Assembly: GCF_021233055.1 (NCBI RefSeq)
Contig: NZ_CP089538.1
Location: forward strand, 3,798,501 to 3,862,500
Length of the DNA: 64,000 bases
Direction of reading: 5' to 3'
Source of the DNA: Spirosoma oryzicola
GTDB lineage: Bacteria > Bacteroidota > Bacteroidia > Cytophagales > Spirosomataceae
The notes beneath the pieces were generated by a model. That model was not told the DNA's origin. It searched no databases and was given only the letters and a program-made list of their open reading frames with translations. This document shows positions 42,423-52,132 of the stretch, in pieces. The translations under genes and the position numbers were made by a program. How positions within the stretch are numbered: position 1 is the stretch's first letter; every line of letters starts with the position of its first letter.

Positions 42423-43337
42423 TTAATTAAACGATTGTCGAAATTGAAGTGGTGACAGATTGGTTTTGCTCTTGAATAGTTTGTTGAAGGATTGGGGGTA
42501 TTTAAAGCCGAGTTGGTACGCTATTTCACCGACGGACAACGTTGTCGTACTCAGAAACTCCTTTGCTTTTTCAATCAGCTTATTCTGAATATGCTGCTGC
42601 GCATTTTGCCCCGTCATACTCCGTAGCAGGTCGCCCAGGTAGTGCGGTGATACGTGTAGCTGGTCAGCAATGTACTCTACGCTGGGAAGACCGGCTGTAA
42701 GCGTCTGGTCGCTATTGAAGTAATCGGCCAGCAGCAACTCTAGCTTTGTGAGCAGATCGTTGTTGATCTTCTTTCGGGTAATGAACTGCCGGTTGTAAAA
42801 ACGGTCGGCATACTGAAGCAGGAGTTCCAGCTGCGTAACGATAATGTCTTGGCTATGCCGGTCTATGTTCGAATGATATTCGTCTTCGATGTTGGCCAGT
42901 ATCGTTTCGATCAACTGCTGTTCTTTATCGGAGACAAACAAGGCTTCCGTCAGTTCGTAGGAGAAAAATCCGTATTGCTTGATGGTTTTGCCCAGGGTGT
43001 ATCCTTGCAGAAAATCGGGATGAATCAGCAGCACCCAACCGTCCGTAGCACCGGCACTTGTATAAAGAAGTTGACCGGGAGAGATAAACGACAAAACGCC
43101 TTCGTCGAAATCGTAGTAGTTTTGCCCATACCGCATTTTACCGTCATAGTTCTTCTTCATACACACCTGATAAAAAGGATAAATAACCCGTTCATTCAGT
43201 AGTTGGGGCGATTGTTTTACCTTATCCAGTTGAATGACGCTCACCAGCGGATGTTCAGGCTTGGGAAGGTGCAACAGTCGGTGCAGTTCACTGATGGATT
43301 GAATCACGCGAATGGGTTGCTGCTCTTCTTTTTTCAT
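42423..43337 (-). CDS. AraC-family transcriptional regulator
   Basis: A 304-residue regulator. The N-terminal half (about 1-200) is a cupin-like sensing domain with YDGKMRYGQNYYDFDEGVLS and FISPGQLLYTSAG. The C-terminal half (about 205-304) has two helix-turn-helix units, with VEYIADQLHVSPHYLGDLLR and LSVGEIAYQLGFKYPQSFNK, ending FKSKTNLSPLQFRQSFN. It probably responds to a small molecule and controls the aldo/keto reductase gene 4 bp downstream. It is clearly paralogous to the regulator at 59757-60674. Confidence 0.9.
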   Translation of the reverse strand: MKKEEQQPIRVIQSISELHRLLHLPKPEHPLVSVIQLDKVKQSPQLLNERVIYPFYQVCMKKNYDGKMRYGQNYYDFDEGVLSFISPGQLLYTSAGATDGWVLLIHPDFLQGYTLGKTIKQYGFFSYELTEALFVSDKEQQLIETILANIEDEYHSNIDRHSQDIIVTQLELLLQYADRFYNRQFITRKKINNDLLTKLELLLADYFNSDQTLTAGLPSVEYIADQLHVSPHYLGDLLRSMTGQNAQQHIQNKLIEKAKEFLSTTTLSVGEIAYQLGFKYPQSFNKLFKSKTNLSPLQFRQSFN

Positions 43338-43627
43338 GGACTAGAACGGTTTGCCAAGCAATAAGACTTAAAAAGACGTGCTGTTGACGACAGTACAAAT
43401 GTCCGCCAAAGCGCACTAAATAAAGTAGCCGGATTCCGTTTTGTTGTATTCAGAACGGATTAGTACGGTCTCTGACAATGAACAGACTTAAGCAGTGAGC
43501 TGGCTACGATTGAGAATACGGAGATCTGTTTTATCTTCCATCTAAGTAAGCTACGGCTTCCCAACAAAGAGCATACCCAGTTTTTTTGGTTGAGCATCCA
43601 CGCTCGTCAATTAAAAATATCAGGCTT

Positions 43628-44083
43628 ATGAAAAAGCTTCTACTCCTGTCCCTTATTGGTTTAAACGCTTGCCAGGAACCTGTGTGCGAAAAAGGCATCG
43701 ACCAGACGACGGGCCTGGCCATTCGCGTGTTAGACCGGCAGTACTTTGCCTATGACCAGAAACAAGGCGAGGATTTAACCCGCAACGGCCTGATGATTAG
43801 CAGTCGGGATCAATATGAGAACGTGTTTTCGCAGTGCTGTGGGAACCGCCTTGAGAACATTGATTTCACCCAGTACGATTTACTTGGCTTAACGACGGTT
43901 AACCGGGGAAGCAATAGCCACTATATCCGCGATGTGAAACGAGACGATACCAACAAAAAAATTACGTATACAGTCAGTGAAGCGTACTGCACTCGCTCAT
44001 CCCCCGTTGAAGGACACAGCAATTTCGTCGTTGTTCCCAAAATACCAGCGGGTTACCAAGTTGACTATGTGCGCAACCAATGA
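43628..44083 (+). CDS. Small lipoprotein, possibly PrcB-like
   Basis: A 151-residue protein from the ATG at 43628, whose signal peptide LLLLSLIGLNACQE carries a lipobox. The mature part contains SQCCGNRLENIDFTQYDLLG, a middle strand KKITYTVSEAYCTRSSPVEG and HSNFVVVPKIPAGYQVDYV. The order of a strand after YDLLG, a tYTV strand and a final VVPKIP strand resembles the PrcB C-terminal domain of protease complexes, but the likeness is weak. Cysteine content suggests disulfides. Its TGA overlaps the next small frame as ATGA. Probably periplasmic; function not assigned. Confidence 0.65.
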   Translation: MKKLLLLSLIGLNACQEPVCEKGIDQTTGLAIRVLDRQYFAYDQKQGEDLTRNGLMISSRDQYENVFSQCCGNRLENIDFTQYDLLGLTTVNRGSNSHYIRDVKRDDTNKKITYTVSEAYCTRSSPVEGHSNFVVVPKIPAGYQVDYVRNQ

Positions 44084-44262
44084 AGTTATCAGGCTTTTTC
44101 ATCAACCAATCTATCAGTTTCGACTTAGGCTTGACGTACACGGTCGGTGACACTGGATCACTGAACACGTTACTAGCCGGTAGTGCCAATGCCGTGACGC
44201 CTAACATTCCCAAAGCCCTGAACATAGGCTTAGGATTCCAAGTCTGTTTTGGCAAAAAATAA
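44080..44262 (+). CDS. Short frame resembling the C-terminal strands of an outer-membrane barrel
   Basis: Sixty codons starting with ATGA overlap on the preceding lipoprotein gene. The product (GFFINQSISFDLGLTYTVGD near the start, LNIGLGFQVCFGKK at the end) alternates polar and aromatic residues like the last strands of an outer-membrane beta-barrel, but has no signal peptide. It may be the surviving tail of a deleted barrel gene or a small coupled protein. A strong terminator follows 20 bp downstream. Low certainty that it is translated. Confidence 0.35.
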   Translation: MKLSGFFINQSISFDLGLTYTVGDTGSLNTLLAGSANAVTPNIPKALNIGLGFQVCFGKK

Positions 44263-44282
44263 CCTGTCCGTGGCTCTTGTCT

Positions 44283-44320
44283 CAACCAAAAACCGCTAGC
44301 ATCTAGGCGGTTTTTGGTTG
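44283..44320. terminator. Strong terminator hairpin
   Basis: CAACCAAAAACCGC (44283-44296) pairs perfectly with GCGGTTTTTGGTTG (44307-44320) over a 10-base loop. Lies between the rightward lipoprotein unit and the leftward photolyase gene and may serve both. Confidence 0.85.
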
Positions 44321-44359
44321 CTCTGCTGCGCCTAACAAGCGCCAGACAGCTGCCAGCAC

Positions 44360-45679
44360 CTATGTTCGATTCAATGCTTTTCGGTAGGTGTCGATCGCTC
44401 GTTGGCGGGCGAAGTTGTGCTCGATCATGGGCTTTGGGTAGTCCGGCGTACCGTACTCGGGTATCCATTCCCGGATGTAAGCTTCTTTCGGATCGAAGGT
44501 TTTGGCTTGCGAAACCGGATTAAAAACCCGGAAAAACGGCGAAGCATCGTTGCCCGAACCAGCGACCCACTGCCAGTTACCGTTGTTGGCCGCCAGATCG
44601 TAGTCGCGCAGCTTTTGGGCAAAATAAGCTTCACCAATCCGCCAGTCGATCAACAGGTGTTTGATGCAGAAACTAGCGGCATTGAGCCGAGCCCGGTTAT
44701 GCATCCAGCCAACCTGGTTCAACTGACGCATACCCGCATCTACCAGCGGGTACCCCGTCATGCCTTGCTGCCAGCGTTCAATGTCTTCTTCGCGGTTCAG
44801 CCAGGGAACAGCTTCGTAGTTTGGTCGAAACGGCTTATGTTCAACGTGGGGGAAATGATCTAAAATCTGAAAGTAAAAATCACGCCAGATCAGTTCGGTC
44901 AAAAAACGCTCGCTGTGCGCCTGAGCCTGGCGCACCAACTGCCGGATGCTGATGGTGCCGAAGCGTAGATGAATACTCAGTTGGGTGGTTCCTTCCAGAG
45001 CGGGCTTGTCCCGGTTCTTGGCGTAGTGCTCTAACAGTTGATCCGATACCTGCGTAGCCGGAAACGACTCGTTGACGGGTTTGAACTTCATAGACGCTAA
45101 ACTGGGTATTGACTGAGCCGCCGTCTGATAGAAGTTGTTAAAATAATCCCGAGTCGGGTAAGAGCGAACGTAAAAGTCGGTCAGGTTGGCTTTCCACTTC
45201 CGTTGATAAGCGCCAAAGACCGAGTAAGGCTTCTTTGCGTCGGTCAGGACCTCGTCGGTGTCGAAGATCGTCTGGTCTTTGTAGGCGTGAAAACCAATCC
45301 CTTGCTCCGCTAGCAATTGCTGGACCTGCTGGTCGCGTTCTTTGGCGTAGGTCTCATAGTCAGCGTTGGTATACACGCCGGCCAGCGGCATTGCCTGCAT
45401 GATTTGTTTCCAGATCGTCAGCGGTTCACCGTAATATACCAACAGTGTAGAGCCCAGTTGAGTCAGCTGGTCCTGTAGCGCATGAATCTGCTGGTGAATA
45501 AACGCGACCCGGCGGTCGTGCCGATCGCTCAGCGGGTCAAGAATGATGCGGTCGAAGATAAAAACAGCCAGAACCGGATGCCCGCTTTTGAGCGCGTGGT
45601 AGAGAGCGGCATTATCGTCGAGTCTCAAATCACGGCGGAGCCAGCAGAGGGCAATGGGTTGGTCAGTTGAAAAGGTCAT
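44360..45679 (-). CDS. phrB: Deoxyribodipyrimidine photolyase (class I type)
   Basis: A 439-residue flavoprotein that repairs cyclobutane pyrimidine dimers with blue light. The N-terminal antenna domain opens with ALCWLRRDLRLDDNAALYHA (about residues 10-29). The C-terminal FAD domain shows SIHLRFGTISIRQL, ELIWRDFYFQILDHFP, GYPLVDAGMRQLNQVGWMHN and RDYDLAANNGNWQWVAGSGN, ending with PFFRVFNPVSQAKTFDP. These are the signature 1 and 2 regions of CPD class I photolyases and related cryptochromes. The electron-transfer Trp residues of the NGNWQW region are present. Single gene, with a terminator downstream. Confidence 0.93.
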   Translation of the reverse strand: MTFSTDQPIALCWLRRDLRLDDNAALYHALKSGHPVLAVFIFDRIILDPLSDRHDRRVAFIHQQIHALQDQLTQLGSTLLVYYGEPLTIWKQIMQAMPLAGVYTNADYETYAKERDQQVQQLLAEQGIGFHAYKDQTIFDTDEVLTDAKKPYSVFGAYQRKWKANLTDFYVRSYPTRDYFNNFYQTAAQSIPSLASMKFKPVNESFPATQVSDQLLEHYAKNRDKPALEGTTQLSIHLRFGTISIRQLVRQAQAHSERFLTELIWRDFYFQILDHFPHVEHKPFRPNYEAVPWLNREEDIERWQQGMTGYPLVDAGMRQLNQVGWMHNRARLNAASFCIKHLLIDWRIGEAYFAQKLRDYDLAANNGNWQWVAGSGNDASPFFRVFNPVSQAKTFDPKEAYIREWIPEYGTPDYPKPMIEHNFARQRAIDTYRKALNRT

Positions 45680-45814
45680 AACGGATCAAACAAACGACAT
45701 AAACGGGTTAAGTCCGTGTTGATGCCACAGGGACAAGGTCTATCAGCCTTCATATCGCTTTGTCAATCCACTTTGTTCGACCAACCGTCGAAAATGTCTA
45801 CTCTGGAAGATGCG

Positions 45815-47398
45815 CTAAATAATTTTTAACCGTTCTTCCTCCAGATCGATCTGATACAGCTGCTGGCGGATAATCGCTTCGTCAATCAGAGGATCTTTGT
45901 TCAGTTCAGCCAGATACTGTCGTTGACTTTCGAGCATTTCCACAAAAAGAGACTTTGTTTTTACGTTCATCCACCGGTCATCCGTAGCTTTAGCCCGCTC
46001 TTCCCACAGCGTCAGGAATTTTTCCATACTAGCCTGACCGTTCAGTTCTTTCTCGTGTTTCGCCTTCAGAAATTGGTAGACGTGCTGCTTTAAGCCCTGT
46101 TTCATTTTTTGTCTGACCTGTTCTTCCGCTTCTTCGTTGAACAAGCCGTCAAACAACCTCGACCGGGCTATCAGGTAAGGCAACGTAAGCCCTTGCACCA
46201 GCAGGGTAAGCAAGATGGCAACGAAGGTAATCACCAGAATAAGGTTTCTGTGTGGGAAGGCAGCGCCATTATCCAACGTGATGGGTATCGCCAAAGCAGC
46301 CGCCAGCGACACCACACCGCGCATACCTGTCCAGCCAAGAAGCAGGGGCATCAGCCAACGCCTTCTGTTGGAACGAGAGATGGGGGCTACGCTGGGCCGG
46401 AAAATCAGGGTAGCGATCAAGGCCGCGTATGAACTAATGATTCGGGCAACGATCAATACGCCCGTTATCAGTACGCCATAACCAATGGCGGTACGGAGCG
46501 GGATGCCTTCAGCGCGTACCCCTTCGACAATTTCGGGAAGTTCCAGACCGATGATTAGAAAAACAATTCCATTCAGTATAAACACAAAACTTTCCCACAC
46601 GCTAAAGCTTTGAATCCGGCTGGCACTATTGAGAAAAACAAGCCGCCTAGCCGACATAAATAAGCCACCGCTCACGATAGCCAGCACCCCCGAACAATGC
46701 ACCTGTTCAGCTACCCAGTACAGGCAATAGGGTTCGATAATCGTCAGCGTAATGTGCGATTGCGCATCGAGGGGAAGACGTTTATGAGTTTTAACAAAAA
46801 TCCAGGCCAGCAGCAGACCAATGCCTGCCCCCCCGATTACCATCCATAAAAAACTAAGAGCCGCTTGCTGCCAAACGAACTGACCCGTACCGGCGGCTAC
46901 CAACGCGAACCGAAAGATAATAAGCGACGATGCATCGTTGAGCAAGCTTTCCCCCTCCAGAATAACGGAGGTAGCTTTGGGAATTTTCACAAATTTGGTA
47001 ATCGCACCAGTACTTACCGCATCCGGTGGCGACACGATTCCACCCAGCAAGAACCCCAGGGCAATGGTAAATCCGGGAATGAAATGGTTGGCCACCAGCG
47101 CTACCGAGAATGCCGTAAACAGCACGACGAGAAACGCAAAGCTGCCAATCATACGCCACCATTTCTTCATTTCCTTGAATGAGATCGTCCAGGAAGCCTC
47201 AAACAAGAGGGGCGGCAGGAAAATAAAAAAGATAAGATCAGGATGGATACGGACGATTGGCAGTCCCGGAATAAAACTGACGAGTAGCCCTGCCACCACC
47301 AGCAGAACGGGATAAGCAATCTTTAGGTGAGTCGCCCACGCATTCAGCAGCACGATGGTGGCTACCATAGCGAGTAAAAAAGGTAAAAGGGTGTGCAT
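45815..47398 (-). CDS. CPA1-family Na+/H+ antiporter
   Basis: A 527-residue inner-membrane antiporter from the ATG at 47396-47398; the longer reading uses TTG. About 12 helices occupy residues 1-410. The ion-site segments FLLGGIVSPPDAVSTGAITK and VILEGESLLNDASSLIIFRF hold the PPDA and ND residues typical of NhaP/NHE-type CPA1 exchangers. GWTGMRGVVSLAAALAIP matches the conserved arginine-bearing helix. A C-terminal cytosolic tail of about 110 residues is helical and charged and probably regulatory. It exchanges external protons for internal Na+ (or K+). Monocistronic by position. Confidence 0.9.
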   Translation of the reverse strand: MHTLLPFLLAMVATIVLLNAWATHLKIAYPVLLVVAGLLVSFIPGLPIVRIHPDLIFFIFLPPLLFEASWTISFKEMKKWWRMIGSFAFLVVLFTAFSVALVANHFIPGFTIALGFLLGGIVSPPDAVSTGAITKFVKIPKATSVILEGESLLNDASSLIIFRFALVAAGTGQFVWQQAALSFLWMVIGGAGIGLLLAWIFVKTHKRLPLDAQSHITLTIIEPYCLYWVAEQVHCSGVLAIVSGGLFMSARRLVFLNSASRIQSFSVWESFVFILNGIVFLIIGLELPEIVEGVRAEGIPLRTAIGYGVLITGVLIVARIISSYAALIATLIFRPSVAPISRSNRRRWLMPLLLGWTGMRGVVSLAAALAIPITLDNGAAFPHRNLILVITFVAILLTLLVQGLTLPYLIARSRLFDGLFNEEAEEQVRQKMKQGLKQHVYQFLKAKHEKELNGQASMEKFLTLWEERAKATDDRWMNVKTKSLFVEMLESQRQYLAELNKDPLIDEAIIRQQLYQIDLEEERLKII

Positions 47399-47817
47399 TA
47401 AGTCAAGGTTGTGTAGTTGGCTGTTTATTCGCTTCAGCAATATATCATTTACCGACTGTATCAGCTACAGAAGCCTTGATCGGCAACGGATAAATTCCCT
47501 ACCTACTGTGGTTAAAATTACTTTTATTGGTCAAGGGCAGGCTGCATAGGTCAATGAAGATCGACAATGGATTGATCCCAGAGAGCGTCTGCTCATACCA
47601 ATCACTCACAGGAATGACAGATTGCCCGGCGATGCATCGTTTCAGCCTTATGCTCTGGTTTGTTTTTGTAACTTTCCTTCCGCGGATAAGCTTGTTAAGA
47701 TCAACAGAAACAACGATATAAATCGCTTCCTGTTGATTTACCGTATATTGCTTAATCGTTCAGTAATTTTTGCTTGACGAAATAAGATATTTAGAGGAAT
47801 GACATTATTCCACCCCC
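47399..47817. other. Divergent intergenic region before the HTCS regulator
   Basis: About 420 bp between the antiporter and the HTCS gene. Candidate promoter remnants such as TAATTTTTG occur around 47763-47771, not convincing. A 64-codon frame with a non-ATG start was judged spurious. No RNA or repeat seen. Confidence 0.4.
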
Positions 47818-50800
47818 ATGTGGACTTACTTTATTCGGAGTAACGCCAATATATGGTTTTCGCTGATTGGCATCTTGGTTACCCATTTTCGCTTACTAGG
47901 TCAACCGCTACCCCCTCAATGGGACCGTCTGTCGCTGGCCGATGGGTTATCCCAGTCTTACGTGACCTGCATGATTCAGGACCGGCTGGGCTTTATGTGG
48001 TTTGGCACGGCAGAAGGGCTAAACCGCTACGACGGCCTGCAATTTAAATCCTGGTTTCATCAGGCCAACAATCCCAATAGCATTAGTAATAACCTAATTG
48101 ATGCTTTGCTGGAAGACCAGCACGGGCACATCTGGCTAGGAACCGAAGACGGACTCACGTGTTACCTCCCGGAGCAGGACACCTTTGTGCGCTACTACCA
48201 CCAGCCCAATAACCCCAATAGCCTCAGCCACAATAAAGTATGGGCGTTGTTAGAGGACCGACAGGGTTTTATCTGGATCGGAACGACAAACGGGCTCAAT
48301 CGGTTCGATCCTGTGCGGAAGCGGTTTACACGTTATCCCTTTCAAGAACACAACCCCAACGGAATCAGCAGTCCTAAAATCCGTTCGTTGTATCAGGATC
48401 TGCAGGGATTGATCTGGATTGGCACTTACGGCGGTGGCCTAAACGTCCTGAATCCAGGCACGAACCAGTTCACGGTTTATCGCCACAAAGCCACGAATCC
48501 GCAAAGCCTGAGCCACGATATCGTTACCAATATGTACGAAGATCGCCAGGGGCGGTTCTGGGTGGCTACTTACGGGGGTGGGCTCAATCTGATGGACCGC
48601 CGAAAAGGAACCTTCAAAGCGTTCAGAAACCAGGCTGGCAACCCCAATAGCCTGAGCCACGACGCGGTGTACACCCTCCTGGAAGATAAACAGGGGCAGT
48701 TCTGGGTAGGTACGGATGGGGGTGGTCTGAACTTGATGGACCGCTCGAAAGAGGTATTCACCCGCTATTTGCCAATGCCTACGGATCGGCATAGTTTGTC
48801 CTCACCGGTCATCAAAACGATTTTTCAGGACCGCCAGCAGAATCTCTGGCTAGGCACCTGGCAAGGAGGAATCAACATTCGCTATGCCGCCCGCCAGCCG
48901 TTTCGGGTCTACAAGTCGGACCGCTATGCTTCTGCCGGTATGCGCACCGAATTGATAACCGCCTTTCTGGAAGACGAAGCGGGCCACATCTGGATAGACG
49001 TCGATGGTAACAGTCTGAGCCGATTCGATCCGAAAACGAATCAATTTACCTACTACCCGAACGTATCTGGCCTTAAGCAATATCCATTTACGAACATATT
49101 GGACCCCCAGGGCAAACTATGGCAGCTAACCCGGACAAGTCCCTGGCGTCACTGGCTAGACGACAAAACTGGCCTTATAAAAAGCTGTCAGCCAACTAGT
49201 AACGACTTACTGAACCAGCAAATTGATAAAGTCCTGAAAGACTGGCAAAACAACTGGTGGATGGTTGGTCAACGGGGGGTGGTCCGCTTTGATTACAGGC
49301 AGCGCTGTTATCAAACCTTCCGCCATGAACCAGCGAATCCGTATAGCCTGGCTAAAGGCAACATTTCAACCATCTTCGAAGATCAACAACACCGGGTTTG
49401 GTTGGGCGTTGCGAATGGCATCGATCTGTTTGATTCCGTTACGCACCGGTTTTCCCACTACCCTTTTGACCGAACCGGACAGTACGGAGGAGCGATTGGT
49501 ATTACCCAGGACAATCGCGGCCTGATCTGGGTAACCTCAGGGGACGGGGAGCTGTTTCGGTTAGATCCTAATCAAGGGCAACAGGCTAAATTAACGCATT
49601 CGACTTCACTGGGACAAAGCGCAATGGGCGTCCTGACCGACGCTCAGAACCGGATCTGGATAACAACCCGGAAGGGTCTACTGTGCTACGACACCAGGCA
49701 ATCTTCACTCAACCAGTATGACCACCGGGATGGTTTGCAAAGCGACGAGTTCTTGATAGGCTCTCTGCTGAAAGCGCGAAATGGATTATTTTACGTGGGC
49801 GGAATCAGTGGCTTTAATGTATTTGACCCGTTACAGATCCAGAAAAACCCTTACCAGCCACCGGTAGTGCTGACGGATTTTCAACTGGCCAATCAAGCCG
49901 TCCCAATCCGGAACAGCGCGGGTGACACGCTTCCCGAAAAAAGTCCGTTGCCGCTGGCTGTTCCCTACGTAAACCAACTGGAGCTTGCCCATAATCAGAA
50001 TGATTTTTCGTTTGGCTTTGCGGCCCTCAATTACTACCTGCCTCAGAAAAATCGGTTTCGCTTTCGGCTTAATGGCTATGACACACACTGGCGGGAAACC
50101 AACAGTACTCAGCCAGTAGCTTCTTATACGAACATTGACCCAGGTAATTATAGCTTCGAAGTCCAGGCGGCTAATAACGATGGACTCTGGAATAAGCAGA
50201 GCCTTTTACTACCGATTCTTATTCACCGCCCCTGGTGGGCCAGTTACTGGGCGTACGGGCTATATGGACTACTGGTCGTTGGACTCAGTCTACTGGCCAT
50301 TCGTCGTTATCGGCGCCGGTTGACGCAAAAACAGCTTGCCCAGCAGCAAGCCTACGAGGACGAACAAGGACGAGTGATGACGGCCTTAAAAAGTCATTTC
50401 TTTGATAACATAACACATGAGTTTCGTACGCCCTTGACCCTGATTCTCACCCCTACCCAGCAGTTAAAGGAGAAATTATACGATCCGACTCAGGAAGTAC
50501 AAAATCATCGTCGGCTGGATACGATTGATCGCAGTGCGCACCAACTGTTGAGTCTGGTCAATCAACTGCTGGATCTTTCGAAACTGGAAGCCAAAGCCTT
50601 ACCGGTGGAAGAATCGACAGGCGATCTGGTTTTGTTTGTCCAGACAATCGTTGACTCATTTCGCACGCAGGCCGAAGTCCGGTCCATTCAGCTGAATTTT
50701 GATTCGGCCGGAATGCAGCCTGCCTATTGGTTCGACTCAACCAAACTTGAGCGTATTTTGGTCAACCTGCTGGCAAATGCGCTCAAGTTTACCAACGCAG

Positions 50801-51921
50801 GCGGAACGGTTTTGACCCAGCTTACGCCCCTTGACGACGGCGTACAAATCATCGTGTCCGATACCGGTATTGGCATAGCACCCGAAGAGTTACCCCGCAT
50901 CTTTGAACGCTTCTACCGGGTGACCAACGTCCGTCCGGACAAGCTTTCCAAAGATCGGCAGCGAGAAGGCAGCGGGATCGGGCTGGCACTGGTGTATGAA
51001 TTGGTGCAGCTGCAAAAAGGTAAAATTGAGGTACAAAGCCAGGAACGGGAAGGCACTACTTTTCAGGTAACGCTTCCCTACCGACCAGTGGCGGCTGCTC
51101 TTTCTGCGACAACAGCAGTCGATCCAGCACCGCTCCATAAAGCTACGGAAGAAACCCCTGTCGTGCTGGTGGTTGAAGACAACGCTGAACTGCGACAATT
51201 GATCGCTGAGAGTTTACCGGCTCACTACAGGGTATTGCAGGCCCTAAATGGGCAGGTCGGTTTTGAGCAGGCCGTTGAGCAAATCCCTGATTTAATCATA
51301 AGCGATGTACTGATGCCGGTCATGGATGGTTATACGCTGGTCAGGCATCTAAAAAACGATTGGCGTACCAGTCATATTCCGGTGCTACTTTTAACGGCTA
51401 AGACAGCGCCAGCCAGCCGCCTGACAGGGTTGAGCCTTGGCGCTGACGATTATCTTACCAAACCGTTTCAGATCGAAGAGTTGCAATGGCGGGTACATAA
51501 TCGACTTCAGCAAGCTCAGCAACTGCGTAACAGGTTTAAAGCAAGCCTGACTCAGCCGGACCAGGAAACTTCTATTCCCGGCTCTGCCCCCATAGACCCC
51601 TTCCTGGAATCGGTATACGCGCTAGTGGAGCAACACCTCGACGATTCAACGTTTGGAGCGGAAGCCCTGGCCGCTACCCTGGAACAGAGTCGTATGAGCG
51701 TATACCGCAAGCTTAAGGCACTGACAGGGCTGTCGGCGAGTGAATGCATACGCGGTTACCGGTTAAAACGTGCCTGCGTTTATTTGCAGCAGGGTATGTC
51801 GGTTACCGAAACCGCTTATCAAGTAGGCTTTGAGAGTCCGGCCTACTTCACCAAGTGCTTTCGGGAAACCTATCAGCTGACTCCTACCGAGTTCGCCCGA
51901 TCCAATACGCCTTTGTCGTAA
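47818..51921 (+). CDS. Hybrid two-component system (HTCS) sensor-regulator
   Basis: A 1367-residue one-protein signalling chain. An N-terminal export signal (about 9-28) precedes a periplasmic double propeller of reg_prop repeats to about 690 (for example GLIWIGTYGGGLNVLNP and GQFWVGTDGGGLNLMDR). Then come a Y_Y_Y domain near 735-800 (FRLNGYDTHWRETNSTQP), a membrane helix at about 806-832, HisKA with His867 in NITHEFRTPLTLIL, an ATPase domain to about 1090, a receiver with Asp1163 in LIISDVLMPVMDGY, and an AraC-type DNA-binding tail. HTCS proteins usually sense glycan fragments and drive a neighbouring SusC/SusD locus. None is adjacent here; the nearest is about 17 kb away. Confidence 0.94.
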   Translation: MWTYFIRSNANIWFSLIGILVTHFRLLGQPLPPQWDRLSLADGLSQSYVTCMIQDRLGFMWFGTAEGLNRYDGLQFKSWFHQANNPNSISNNLIDALLEDQHGHIWLGTEDGLTCYLPEQDTFVRYYHQPNNPNSLSHNKVWALLEDRQGFIWIGTTNGLNRFDPVRKRFTRYPFQEHNPNGISSPKIRSLYQDLQGLIWIGTYGGGLNVLNPGTNQFTVYRHKATNPQSLSHDIVTNMYEDRQGRFWVATYGGGLNLMDRRKGTFKAFRNQAGNPNSLSHDAVYTLLEDKQGQFWVGTDGGGLNLMDRSKEVFTRYLPMPTDRHSLSSPVIKTIFQDRQQNLWLGTWQGGINIRYAARQPFRVYKSDRYASAGMRTELITAFLEDEAGHIWIDVDGNSLSRFDPKTNQFTYYPNVSGLKQYPFTNILDPQGKLWQLTRTSPWRHWLDDKTGLIKSCQPTSNDLLNQQIDKVLKDWQNNWWMVGQRGVVRFDYRQRCYQTFRHEPANPYSLAKGNISTIFEDQQHRVWLGVANGIDLFDSVTHRFSHYPFDRTGQYGGAIGITQDNRGLIWVTSGDGELFRLDPNQGQQAKLTHSTSLGQSAMGVLTDAQNRIWITTRKGLLCYDTRQSSLNQYDHRDGLQSDEFLIGSLLKARNGLFYVGGISGFNVFDPLQIQKNPYQPPVVLTDFQLANQAVPIRNSAGDTLPEKSPLPLAVPYVNQLELAHNQNDFSFGFAALNYYLPQKNRFRFRLNGYDTHWRETNSTQPVASYTNIDPGNYSFEVQAANNDGLWNKQSLLLPILIHRPWWASYWAYGLYGLLVVGLSLLAIRRYRRRLTQKQLAQQQAYEDEQGRVMTALKSHFFDNITHEFRTPLTLILTPTQQLKEKLYDPTQEVQNHRRLDTIDRSAHQLLSLVNQLLDLSKLEAKALPVEESTGDLVLFVQTIVDSFRTQAEVRSIQLNFDSAGMQPAYWFDSTKLERILVNLLANALKFTNAGGTVLTQLTPLDDGVQIIVSDTGIGIAPEELPRIFERFYRVTNVRPDKLSKDRQREGSGIGLALVYELVQLQKGKIEVQSQEREGTTFQVTLPYRPVAAALSATTAVDPAPLHKATEETPVVLVVEDNAELRQLIAESLPAHYRVLQALNGQVGFEQAVEQIPDLIISDVLMPVMDGYTLVRHLKNDWRTSHIPVLLLTAKTAPASRLTGLSLGADDYLTKPFQIEELQWRVHNRLQQAQQLRNRFKASLTQPDQETSIPGSAPIDPFLESVYALVEQHLDDSTFGAEALAATLEQSRMSVYRKLKALTGLSASECIRGYRLKRACVYLQQGMSVTETAYQVGFESPAYFTKCFRETYQLTPTEFARSNTPLS

Positions 51922-52073
51922 CATTTTTGTCACAACCTCGACACTTAACAATAAATGATCGCTTTGCAAATTGGCTAACTGGTGTACGAATTGCCCTTTG
52001 GATAAGCGCTTGTCAACAGCTCACGGCGGAACCTACTTCGCCCACCACATTCACCCTTCGGATTGTGGCGACA

Positions 52074-52098
52074 TGGTCGATACGAACCGTATCGACCA
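52074..52098. terminator. Perfect hairpin between converging genes
   Basis: TGGTCGATACG (52074-52084) and CGTATCGACCA (52088-52098) form an 11-bp stem with a 3-base loop between the HTCS gene and the leftward GT2 gene. No T-run, so its termination role is tentative. Confidence 0.5.
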
Positions 52099-52132
52099 CG
52101 CAAACCGTAGCGCAATCGCCGAATGACTGGCG

